Part shown: piece by piece, positions 17,506 to 25,841 of the stretch
Layout: every line of letters starts with the position of its first letter
Position numbering within the stretch: the stretch's first letter is position 1
Assembly: GCF_000768335.1 (NCBI RefSeq)
Contig: NZ_AVPT01000008.1
Coordinates: forward strand, 1 to 64,000
DNA: 64,000 bases
Source: Lysobacter arseniciresistens ZS79
GTDB lineage: Bacteria; Pseudomonadota; Gammaproteobacteria; Xanthomonadales; Xanthomonadaceae
Direction: 5' to 3'
Notes under the pieces: model-generated
What the model was told of the DNA's origin: nothing
The model's input: the letters and a program-made list of their open reading frames with translations, nothing else
Database searches by the model: none
Program-made: the position numbers and the translations under genes

Positions 17506-18794
17506 TGCTGCGGCTCCTGCGGAAGCAAATAAGCGAGCGCCGCCCAAGCACGTCCAAGCGCCCCCAGCCGTTGCGTGTGGTCGATCAGGATGTCGATCTC
17601 GTCGCGCCGGGCATCCAGCCATGGCCTGACCGGAGCGCCGGCGCGGTAAGCCGCCAATGCGGTCGCGGTGCGGTCGCGTGCCAGCGGCAGCAATGCCTCG
17701 CGGTCACGCGCCACCTGCCGCTTGAACCCTTCCCATCGTGCGATGTCGGCGCGGATGCGGGCGGCTTGCTGGCGACGCAGATCCTCCCGCGTCGCCAGCG
17801 CGGCGTCGTACTCGGCCTGGCGCGCGGCAACGCCGCGGTCCTGCCGGTTGCGAGTGAACAGCGGCAACTCGATCCCGAATTCCAGCATGAACATGTCGCT
17901 GCGGCCGCCGTCGCGCTGGCCGTACGAGGCGGCCACGCTCCAGTCCGGGCGTTTTTCCGCACGGGCGACATCCACCGCCGCCGCCGCGGTTTCAATTTCC
18001 GCGGTCGTCGGCAGCAACGGTCCGAGTCGATCCAGCGCAGCCAGCAGCTGCGCCTGGGAGACCGGCAGCGCGGTGAAATCCGGCGTCTGTTCCGTAGGCA
18101 GCAACATCTCGTCGCCGATCCATCGAGCCAGGCCCACCTGGGCGGCCTCCTCGGACGCGCGGGCCGCTTCGATGCGGTTGTCCAGCTCCAGCAAAGCCGC
18201 TTCGGCCGCCAGCGCGTCGGCCACGGGGTCGGCACCGCCCGCCACACGTGCGCGGGCCAGGCGACTGGCGAGTTCGGTTTCCTCGCGCAACGCCATCAGT
18301 TCGTCGAGCTCCCGCTGCGCGGCCCACAGATCGATCCACGCCTCGGCGGTCTCGCGGCGCACTTCAAGCCGCTCCGCTTGGGCATCGGCCTGAGCTTTGT
18401 CGATATTTCGAGCCGCCAGCGAGCGTTCCGCTTCGCGCTCGGCCCGTGCTGGAACCTCCTGCCGCAGGCCGATGCGCTTCATGGTCATGAAGTCGGCCTG
18501 GACATCGAATGCATCCGCACCGGTGACGGGGAGGTTGTCGATGCCGACCGTCAGCATCGGATCCGGCAAGGCGCCGGCACGGCGGGATTCCTGCTCCGCC
18601 GCTTCGATCTGCGAGCGACGGGCATTAAGCATGGGCGCGCGCTCGACGGCGAGGCGGGTCGCCTCCTCCAACGACAGCGCAGGTGAGGCGGCGAAGCTCG
18701 CCACCGGCATCGCCAGCAGCAGGAGCAACGGACACGCCCTTGTCGCGCGAGCAAATGAACGCGCAACACAGACAATCTGGGTGTGGAACAGCAT
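17502..18794 (-). CDS. cusC: Outer-membrane efflux channel CusC (TolC family)
   Basis: The 430-residue outer-membrane factor of the tripartite pump. A signal peptide ends near SFAAS; two OEP repeats follow, starting LSLEEATRLAVERAPML and, in the second half, EAALLELDNRIEAARAS. There is no lipobox cysteine, unlike E. coli CusC. It is the first structural gene of the cusC-cusB-cusA operon, 74 bases after a small exported protein gene on the same strand. Confidence 0.9.
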   Translation of the reverse strand: MLFHTQIVCVARSFARATRACPLLLLLAMPVASFAASPALSLEEATRLAVERAPMLNARRSQIEAAEQESRRAGALPDPMLTVGIDNLPVTGADAFDVQADFMTMKRIGLRQEVPARAEREAERSLAARNIDKAQADAQAERLEVRRETAEAWIDLWAAQRELDELMALREETELASRLARARVAGGADPVADALAAEAALLELDNRIEAARASEEAAQVGLARWIGDEMLLPTEQTPDFTALPVSQAQLLAALDRLGPLLPTTAEIETAAAAVDVARAEKRPDWSVAASYGQRDGGRSDMFMLEFGIELPLFTRNRQDRGVAARQAEYDAALATREDLRRQQAARIRADIARWEGFKRQVARDREALLPLARDRTATALAAYRAGAPVRPWLDARRDEIDILIDHTQRLGALGRAWAALAYLLPQEPQQ

Positions 18795-18868
18795 GGGACC
18801 TCCGAAACGAAATCGTCAGAAACGCACGACACACATGGCCGGCGCAGATTCGCGACGTCGTTCGGGGT

Positions 18869-19273
18869 CTAGATCAGCAAGCTGCAGTAGCGCAGTCGCG
18901 GTGGTGGACCGGAGTGGTCAATCGGTCCGTGGGCTGCGAATGCAATTTGGGCGTCCGGCGAAGCGAGCACCGGCTCGAACAGCAGCGGCGGCAATGCCAA
19001 GGGGGGTACATGCAGTGCGCCCAAATCGGCAGTAACGGCGTGGCCGGGCGAGCAATGCTTGGCGCAGAGCGCCGGCGCCTCCTGCACCACTTCCATGTCC
19101 ATGCTGCTGCAGTCCGCGGTCATGGCGACCGGATCCGGCGGCATGTCCGGAATGGTGCAAGCATAGGCCGCCACCGCGATCTGCTGGAACAGCAGACACA
19201 GGACCACCGCAAGGGCGATGCGCATGCAATGGCGTCGACGGAACGGCATAAGCGTGATGCTACTACGGGACAT
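18869..19273 (-). CDS. Small exported Cys/His-containing protein ahead of cusCBA
   Basis: A protein of up to 134 residues with a strong signal peptide (ALAVVLCLLFQQIAVAA). The mature part holds MDMEV, the metal-site-like CAKHCSPGH, and a Pro/Leu-rich segment ending LRYCSLLI. Starts at 19273, 19249 and 19225 all give a usable signal sequence; none has a clear ribosome site. Its place directly ahead of cusC suggests a periplasmic metal-binding helper of the pump, like the small proteins that precede czcCBA in related bacteria. I cannot assign a named family. Confidence 0.65.
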   Translation of the reverse strand: MSRSSITLMPFRRRHCMRIALAVVLCLLFQQIAVAAYACTIPDMPPDPVAMTADCSSMDMEVVQEAPALCAKHCSPGHAVTADLGALHVPPLALPPLLFEPVLASPDAQIAFAAHGPIDHSGPPPRLRYCSLLI

Positions 19274-19405
19274 CTGAAAGTGTGAGGATACTGGCTCGCC
19301 AGACCACCTGAACGGGGCGGCCCTTGACCCAGGTCAAATTGGGCGGCTCAAGCGCCACTCCAGCCAAGGTTGCAGGTGCGGCCTCCCAGACTGAGTTCAC
19401 GCGAC

Positions 19406-20236
19406 ATGATGCCCATCAGATACACCGGTCACGACGGATGGCCGCTGACCGCCTTCGTTCCAGAAGATGCCTCCCCTGATGCACCCGTCCTGGTGCTCAT
19501 GCACGGAGGTGGACCGGATCACCGCAGCCTCGTTCCGCTTGCACGGCGGCTGGCTGGCAGCGCCCACGTGATCCTGCCCGACATCCGCGGCTATGGCCGT
19601 TCGGTGTGTGCGGATCCCGCGCGGCACACCTGGGCGCAGTACGCACAAGATGTCATTGCCTTGCTGGACCATCTCGGCGTGGATCGTGCTCTCGTTGGGG
19701 GCGCGGGGTTGGGAACGACCATCAGCCTGCGCACGGCCTTAGCTAATCCCGAGCGCGTCGCTGGCTTGGTGTTGATCAGCTTGGAAGACATCGAAGACGC
19801 CGCCGCGAAGCAAGACGAAATCGCGTTCATGGAGGCTTTCGCGGCGCGTGTACGCGAGGGCGGGCTGGACGCGGCTTGGGATCCCATCTTGCCCCACCTC
19901 TCCCCGGTGATCGGCGCGATGGTCCGCGAAGCGCTGCCGCACGCTGATCCCGCCAGCGCCGCGGCCGCAGCCGCTATCGGCTACGACCGCGCATTCTGCA
20001 GCGTGGACGAACTCGTGGCGATCGATGTCCCCACCCTGATCATTCCTGGGGCCGACTGGCGCCACCCAGCCGGCCTCGCGCGACAACTGGCGGAGGCCCT
20101 GCCCTACGGTCGCCTAGCGGCGGTTGCCATGTCTACCGATCTCCAGAGCTCTGGCGATTTCGGGCGCTCATTTGCGCCCGTCATCCAGAAGTTCCTGATC
20201 GAATTTTCCGACATCTTCTCCAACATCAAATCTTAA
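19406..20236 (+). CDS. Alpha/beta-hydrolase fold protein lacking the serine nucleophile
   Basis: A 276-residue single-domain protein with the alpha/beta-hydrolase pattern: VLVLMHGGGPDHRS for the oxyanion loop, LPDIRGYGRS, then the nucleophile elbow. At the elbow the sequence is VGGAGLGTTISLRTA, where the usual Gly-x-Ser-x-Gly reads Gly-Ala-Gly-Leu-Gly, so the catalytic serine is replaced by glycine. A late IIPGADWRHPAG segment fits the acid/histidine region. Classical ester hydrolysis is therefore unlikely; it may be a non-hydrolytic member. The ATG at 19406 is preferred; a TTG at 19370 would add non-homologous residues. The 3' end overlaps the convergent reductase gene by 11 bases. Confidence 0.75.
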   Translation: MMPIRYTGHDGWPLTAFVPEDASPDAPVLVLMHGGGPDHRSLVPLARRLAGSAHVILPDIRGYGRSVCADPARHTWAQYAQDVIALLDHLGVDRALVGGAGLGTTISLRTALANPERVAGLVLISLEDIEDAAAKQDEIAFMEAFAARVREGGLDAAWDPILPHLSPVIGAMVREALPHADPASAAAAAAIGYDRAFCSVDELVAIDVPTLIIPGADWRHPAGLARQLAEALPYGRLAAVAMSTDLQSSGDFGRSFAPVIQKFLIEFSDIFSNIKS

Positions 20237-22061
20237 AATCGTCGTACGCCGCCATGGCTTCATCGACGCCCAGTTTGTTCAACAACTGGCGCGTCGCCGA
20301 GAGCATCGCAGGCGGTCCGCACAGATAGAATTCGCAGGAATGGATGTCGGGGTGGTCGCGCAGCAAGGCATCGTGCGTTGCTTCGTGCACGAGACCCTTT
20401 ATCAGCCCTGCGCCATGCTCCGCTTCCTCCGACAGCACCAGGTGCCAAGTGAAATTTGGATGGCGTTCAGCCAATTCAGCCATCTCCGCTACATACGGCG
20501 CTTCACGCAGGTTTCTCGCGCCGTACCAGAAGTGAATACGCTCGTTGGCACCACCGTCGAGAAGCGCATGGACCATCGCTCGCAGCGGCGCCATGCCGGC
20601 GCCACCACCGATGAAGATCTTCTCGCGATTGCCCGGCTGGAGCGCGAAATCACCGAATGGCCCGCTGAAGCGGACGGTGTCGCCCGGTTTGAGTGAATAC
20701 AGGTAAGTCGAGCCCTTGCCAGTGGGATGACGCTTCTTGCCTTGACCACCCGGACTGAAACGCGCAAGCAGCGTCAGATGCCCTCCTGCCTTTTCGACCG
20801 GCAGAGCCAATGAATAGGACCGTCGAACCGGTTCTTTGTTGGCCAGGGTTGTCGGCAGGTCGAGGGCCGCCCAATCACTGCGATGATGTTCGGGGTGGTC
20901 GATGTCGTGGCGCTGCAGCGTATAGTCCGGCACGTGCACCTGAAGGTAGGCGCCCGGCTGGAACTCCGGTCCGGGTGGTGTATCGGTCGCAAGCACGATC
21001 TCACGCAGGAACGGCGTCACCGCCGTGACTGTCTCGACCTTGGCCGTACGCTCGGTCCATAGTCCGGCACCACCAGCGACCTCGATCTGCGTATTGGCAG
21101 CAACCGTAAGATTGCAGGCCAGTCGATGGCCCATCTTCAACCGGCTCTGCGAAAGATGCTCCCGATCGGAACTCGTCGGTGCTGGCGCGATGCCGCGGAC
21201 GCGTACTTCGCAAAGTCCGCAACTCTGGCCGCCCCCGCAATTGGACGGCAGCTGCAAACCATTTCGCGCCAATGCCAGGTAGACGCTGTCGCCGGTGTGT
21301 GACTCGACCGACCGTAGTTTGGTGCCGTCGGGATCGAACACCGTCAACTCGCGAGCCGGACGCCAGCGCTTCGGAACAAACTCGCCCAAGCGGAAGCTCG
21401 TGACCAGCAGCCAGAACCCTGAAAGCGCAATCCACAATCCGCCGGAGCCCGCCATGATCACCAGTGGGTTGTTGAAATCCTGTCGCCCGGTGTAATCCAT
21501 GATGTGCAACATCCATACGAAATCGAAGATGCGCCACGTGTCATTACGGCGCTCAAGGACGCGGCCGTCCTGCCCCGAAACATAGAGCGTGGTGTCTTCG
21601 CTATCGCTGAACGGCACACGCCACATCGGTGCTTGGTGGTCGCGCACTTCCAAAGTGGCAGCCTTCATCCATTCGGGCTCGCCCGCTGCACCGTTGCCTG
21701 AATAATCTTCAGCGGCGATCTCGCTCGCAGTCACCGAATCAACCAATACAGGTTGCCCATCGGCTGCGTCGACGAGCCATGCGGTGGACTCGTAAACCAA
21801 GCGATATACCGGGCGATCCTGCAACCAGAATGCCTCGACGGTCTGAACGGGCCGCTCGGCCACCGCCACGATCTGCGCCGGCGACAGCATGCCCGTTGGC
21901 CACATCCGGGGCTCATCCAGGTTTTTGGTCCGATGCTGCTGCCCCGCCACGGTATCGGCATCGAGCAGGCTCATCGTCAGGCCGCTCGCCGTCCAGATGA
22001 CGAATTGCAGGGCGATGATCAGGCCCACCCATTTGTGCAGCTTGCGGGTCCAGGGCGTCAT
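20226..22061 (-). CDS. PepSY-linked 2Fe-2S flavin reductase (ferric-reductase-like)
   Basis: A 611-residue membrane reductase. The N-terminal part is PepSY-type, with membrane helices around LIIALQFVIWTASGLTMSLL and a second pair near residue 195. A plant-type ferredoxin domain follows, with CGGGQSCGLC and the fourth cysteine in LACNLTV. The rest is an FNR-like unit: flavin motif RRSYSLA, phosphate-binding FSGPFGDF, NAD-binding FIGGGAGMAPLRAM and the C-terminal YLCGPPAM. This is the NqrF-like layout for moving electrons from NAD(P)H to a periplasmic acceptor, here most likely a ferric siderophore. The ATG at 22061 overlaps the preceding PepSY gene, so both are co-translated. Confidence 0.85.
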   Translation of the reverse strand: MTPWTRKLHKWVGLIIALQFVIWTASGLTMSLLDADTVAGQQHRTKNLDEPRMWPTGMLSPAQIVAVAERPVQTVEAFWLQDRPVYRLVYESTAWLVDAADGQPVLVDSVTASEIAAEDYSGNGAAGEPEWMKAATLEVRDHQAPMWRVPFSDSEDTTLYVSGQDGRVLERRNDTWRIFDFVWMLHIMDYTGRQDFNNPLVIMAGSGGLWIALSGFWLLVTSFRLGEFVPKRWRPARELTVFDPDGTKLRSVESHTGDSVYLALARNGLQLPSNCGGGQSCGLCEVRVRGIAPAPTSSDREHLSQSRLKMGHRLACNLTVAANTQIEVAGGAGLWTERTAKVETVTAVTPFLREIVLATDTPPGPEFQPGAYLQVHVPDYTLQRHDIDHPEHHRSDWAALDLPTTLANKEPVRRSYSLALPVEKAGGHLTLLARFSPGGQGKKRHPTGKGSTYLYSLKPGDTVRFSGPFGDFALQPGNREKIFIGGGAGMAPLRAMVHALLDGGANERIHFWYGARNLREAPYVAEMAELAERHPNFTWHLVLSEEAEHGAGLIKGLVHEATHDALLRDHPDIHSCEFYLCGPPAMLSATRQLLNKLGVDEAMAAYDDFKI

Positions 22062-22753
22062 GCGCTGCGCCTTTTCTTGCTGAAACTGTAAAAGAGCAAC
22101 CAGACCCCGCTGAGCGCGAATATCAGGCCCAGCGACGCGGCCACGCGCAACAGCGTGTTGTTGACGTCGGCGCGCTCTTCGTAATCCATGATGTGGAACA
22201 TCCAGAGAAAGTCGAACCAGCGCCACAGGTCGTGGCGCTTGGCGATCAGTTCGCCGGTTTGCGGTGAGAGGTAGAGCGTGCTTTCGCTGTTGTCGGCAAA
22301 TTCCACACGCCACATCGGCACGGGTGCGCCACCGACTTCCTGCGGTGCCTCCGTAACCAACTCGGTCTTCAGGATCGGTGCGTCGCCGGTATAGAGCGAC
22401 TGCGCCAGCTGACGCGCGGTCCTCTCGTTCAATGGACTGAGTCGAACGCCGGACCGCGCGTCGATCAGCGTAATGGTGTCGGCCTGGTGCAACTCGTACA
22501 CCGCGTCGCCCATGAACCGTTTCAGCCGGAACGAAGTCAGGCCGGCGTATTGCTGCGCCAGTGCATCGGAATCGATAAGCGGTCCGGATGCCGACAGCGG
22601 CTTGGCCCCGGCGTGGGCGAGATGGTCACCGTGGATGATGTCGATCGAGATCACGGTCATGTAGACGCCGCTGAGCATCCACAGCAACGCTTGAACGCCG
22701 ATCACGAGGGCGATCCATTTGTGGGCACGACGTGCCCAGAATGCGGGTTTCAT
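22058..22753 (-). CDS. PepSY-domain membrane protein
   Basis: A 231-residue protein with an N-terminal helix (WIALVIGVQALLWMLSGVYM), a periplasmic PepSY portion, and C-terminal helices (LGLIFALSGVWLLFYSF). The repeated phrase MLHIMDY/MFHIMDY in this and the next gene shows that the two PepSY parts are related. It sits between a TonB-dependent receptor remnant and the flavin reductase on one strand, the usual arrangement for iron-siderophore uptake with reduction. The overlap with the next gene is four bases (ATGA). Confidence 0.82.
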   Translation of the reverse strand: MKPAFWARRAHKWIALVIGVQALLWMLSGVYMTVISIDIIHGDHLAHAGAKPLSASGPLIDSDALAQQYAGLTSFRLKRFMGDAVYELHQADTITLIDARSGVRLSPLNERTARQLAQSLYTGDAPILKTELVTEAPQEVGGAPVPMWRVEFADNSESTLYLSPQTGELIAKRHDLWRWFDFLWMFHIMDYEERADVNNTLLRVAASLGLIFALSGVWLLFYSFSKKRRSA

Positions 22754-22834
22754 GGGAGGTAGCTATCCATTACAGGGCGGACCGGAACGACCCGATCCCG
22801 CCGGCGTCTCGGCGCCGACGGGATCGCGGACTGG

Positions 22835-24888
22835 CTACCAGCGGTAGGCCAGCTTGGCGTTCCAGCGACGGCCCAGCAGATCGTAGGTCATGGTGTCGGT
22901 ATTCGCGTCCGTCCAGCTCTGGATGAACGGCGGCTCCTTGTCGAACAGGTTGTCGACGCCAACGGCGATATCGAACGACGGGCTGAACGCGTATTTCACC
23001 TGTGCATTGTGGTAGGCCACGCTTGGCGAGTGATCGCCAATGTCGCCGGGCGATGCGTTGATGTCTTCCGCCGACCCGATGTACTGGAGGGTGTACGTGC
23101 CCGACCACGGTCCTTCGACCAGGGTCAACCCACCGAATGAACGCCATTGCGTGTAGCTGCCGCTGCCGCCCGTGATCATTCCCGCGTAGCTGATCTCATC
23201 CGCGCCCAGGAACGGACGCACGTCGTAGTTCTTCAGGTACGACACATCCCAGTTCACGCTGGCGTCGATGCCGGCCATGGTGAACCGATAAAGCATGCCC
23301 AGGTCGACACCGGAGACGCGTTCGCTCGCCGCGTTGACCGGCTGCGACGAGAGGAAGTTGATCTCGCCGGTCTGCGGATTACGGGTGAAGTTGGAGCCGT
23401 CGCAGAACGGATGAGTCAAACCCGGTGTCTCATAGCAGATCGCCAGTTTGGTCGAGCCTTCGATACGCTGGATCGCGTTGTCGATCTTGATGTTGAAATA
23501 GTCGAGCGTCAGGGTCAGGTCCGACAGGAATGTCGGGGTCCACACCGTGCCAATCGTGAGGGTCTCGGCATTTTCCGGCTGCAGGTTCGCATTGCCGCCG
23601 ACCGTGGTGAGGATCGAGTTGCCCAGCTGGGTATAGCCGGCGGGAACGCCGGAAGCCTGACAGTTCTGGTAGACCACGGACGATGGCGGCAGGCTGCTCC
23701 ATCCGCTGCACGGATCGGTCGTGGTCAGGTTGCCTTCGGCGACACCACCGAAAAGCTCCGGCACGTTCGGGATGCGGAACGCGGTTGCGTAGTTGGCGCG
23801 GACCTTCAGCGATGGCACGACCTGCCAGTCGAGGCCCACCTTGTAGTTGGTGTCGGCGCCGAACAGGTCGTAGTCCGAATAGCGCACCGCCGCATTGAGG
23901 GTGAGCATCTCTGCGAACGGCACGTCCTTCAGCAACGGCACCGCAACTTCCGCGAACGCTTCCTTGGCGGTGTATTCGCCCGCGATCGGATCCTGCTGGT
24001 TGGTGTTGGCGATACCGAGCACGGTGAGCTGGTCCGGATCGCGCCAGCCCCGCTCGGTGCGAACCTCGATGCCGGTCGCCACGCCCAACCAGCCGGCAGG
24101 CAGTTCGAACGGCTGGCCGCTCAGGTTGGCGGTGAAACTCTTTTGTTCGTTACCGCCGTTGTCACGGGTGGTGAACAGGATGTAGTCCAGCACCTCCGGG
24201 GTGATATCTCCATAGCCCAGGTAGTCGGCGCACGGGATGGCCGCTCCGGGCGCATTGCTGCAGACCGACGTATCGAGGGTCTGGTCGACGCGGTCGAGGT
24301 TGGCGACATTGGTCGACCCGTCGATGCCGGTGTTCCGGCCCCAGTTCAGGGCTGTGCTCCAGTCCCACCAACCCCCGCCCGCTTCGAACTGGCCTTCCAG
24401 TCCCAATACCGTGCGGAACGTGTTGGTCTCCTGGTAGAAATCGCGTACACCAGCTTCCAGCAGGCGGCGGCGCTGCAGCAGCAAGTCCTGCCCGGTCGGA
24501 TTGGTCGGATGCGTTGCGGCGATGTTGATCGGACGGTATTGGCCAATGCCGCCGGGAGTGGCGACCTGGTCGGACTGGCGATTGGTGAACATCAGTTCGC
24601 TGAACAACGTCGTATTTTCAGTCAGCGACAAATTGCCGAAGCTGCTGAAGCTCAGACGCTTGATCGGATTGACCGCGTTGAGGTACGGATTGGAGTTGAA
24701 GTTGTGCAATGCCGGCGAATAGATCTCGTAGGCATCGCCGTCGCCGCTCGGGTCCTGGTTGAAGTTGACGCGACTGCCGTCGGCGAGCACCGCGCGGCCA
24801 CCGATGGTGGTCGAACTGCCTACGCAAACCAGCTCGCCGTCGACTTCGCCCAGGCCGCATGCCGCGCGGTCGGCCATGTTGGCAAGCG
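22835..24888 (-). pseudogene. TonB-dependent receptor, 5'-truncated
   Basis: About 680 residues of the outer-membrane barrel of a TonB-dependent receptor remain, ending with the classic sequence VGVDNLFDKEPPF and an aromatic C-terminus (KLAYRW). Barrel features such as RIPNVPELFGG and GNANLQPENAETLTIG are intact. The signal peptide, TonB box and plug domain are missing: near 24,880 the coding sequence stops being receptor-like and the opposite strand becomes the tail of a hutG-type gene. Without a signal peptide and plug the product cannot be a working receptor. It heads the operon with the PepSY and reductase genes, whose promoter may also have been lost. Confidence 0.82.
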
Positions 24889-25235
24889 TGGACGCGAAGA
24901 TCGCGCAGCTGTTGCAATGGCTCGAGCCCGCCCAGGTCATCTATTTGACGATTTGCTTGGATGTCCTGCCGCCGTCCACCGCGCCGGGCGTCAGCGCTCC
25001 GAGTGCTCGGGGCGTGGCTATCGAAGTCGCCGAAGCGCTGCTGACTGGAGTCGTCGGCACTGGCCGGGTCAAGCTATGCGACGTCGCAGAACTTTCTCCC
25101 GCGTTTGACCGTGACGGCACTACAGCCCGCGTAGCCGCACGTCTGTTGCACCAAGTCACGTCTTGTCATCCGATGGCCATCGAAGGCTGCGTCTCGGTCC
25201 CTGTGGATCGCCACGCATTCAGTAAGCATCTCTAG
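24876..25235 (+). pseudogene. Formimidoylglutamase/arginase-family gene, 3' fragment
   Basis: The plus strand encodes VIYLTICLDVLPPSTAPGVS and then APSARGVAIEVAEALL, followed by KLCDVAELSPAFDRDGTTAR. This is the C-terminal part of the ureohydrolase family and closest in style to HutG formimidoylglutamase: the metal-binding SxDxD-type region appears as CLDV and the late catalytic segments as VAELSPAFD. Roughly the first two thirds of the protein are missing, and the break coincides with the break in the TonB receptor on the other strand. It is a recombination scar joining two partial genes, and the fragment is presumably non-functional. Confidence 0.78.
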
Positions 25236-25319
25236 GTCGTGCGGCACGGCGACAACAGAGATCCCTCAGTTCCCAAATGTTTGATCCTGACCACGCCGGG
25301 CCGGACCCTCTCCACGCGG

Positions 25320-25817
25320 TTAGTACCGCTCCAGCATGGCCTCCATCTGCGCAATCTCCCGACGCTGCGCCGCGACGATTTCGCGGCACAGTGCCTCGAT
25401 CTCCGGATCGGTAATCGAGGCCTCCTGGCACATCAGAATCGCGCCGGAGTGATGGGGAATCATCGACTTGAGGAACTGCTCGTCCCCGACCGCCCACTGC
25501 GTGCGCATGCCGTAGTAGCTCACGCCGAAGACCACGAGCGCGCCCGCGACGACTAGAAGATTGCGGTTCCGCGAGGGAAACATGCTTCGCATGGCCACCA
25601 TCATCACCAGCGCCATGGGCGTCACCATCATCAAGGTCATCCAGACGTTGTTGATGTTTAGGTAGAAATGATCGAGTGAGCGGATCATGGTGTACATCAC
25701 CAGGTACATGATCACGAAGTCGATCGCCAACTCGATAGCCAAGCGGAGATAGTGATTCGGATCTCCTCGTTTCATGCTGGCGTGTGATCCGGACGTGTGC
25801 TCCCGCTGCGTTTGCAT
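25320..25817 (-). CDS. DUF305 membrane protein
   Basis: A 165-residue protein with three hydrophobic helices (FVIMYLVMYTMIRSL, WMTLMMVTPMALVMMVAMRSM, NLLVVAGALVVFGVSYYG). A C-terminal DUF305 segment follows, with the diagnostic FLKSMIPHHSGAILMCQ and a helix rich in Glu and Met (EIAQMEAMLERY). DUF305 proteins recur in copper and silver resistance regions and are thought to bind metal through the His-His/Met motif, but the function is not established. It lies 24 bases downstream of the P1B ATPase gene on the same strand and is probably in its operon. Confidence 0.85.
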   Translation of the reverse strand: MQTQREHTSGSHASMKRGDPNHYLRLAIELAIDFVIMYLVMYTMIRSLDHFYLNINNVWMTLMMVTPMALVMMVAMRSMFPSRNRNLLVVAGALVVFGVSYYGMRTQWAVGDEQFLKSMIPHHSGAILMCQEASITDPEIEALCREIVAAQRREIAQMEAMLERY

Positions 25818-25841
25818 GACGTGCCTCCGTTGAAGTCGAAC

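Noticed and set aside
18869-19273. CopL-type identity for the exported protein ahead of cusC
   Set aside because: It lacks the CopL cysteine block (CCxSGxCxC) that is clear in the gene at 34402-34836.
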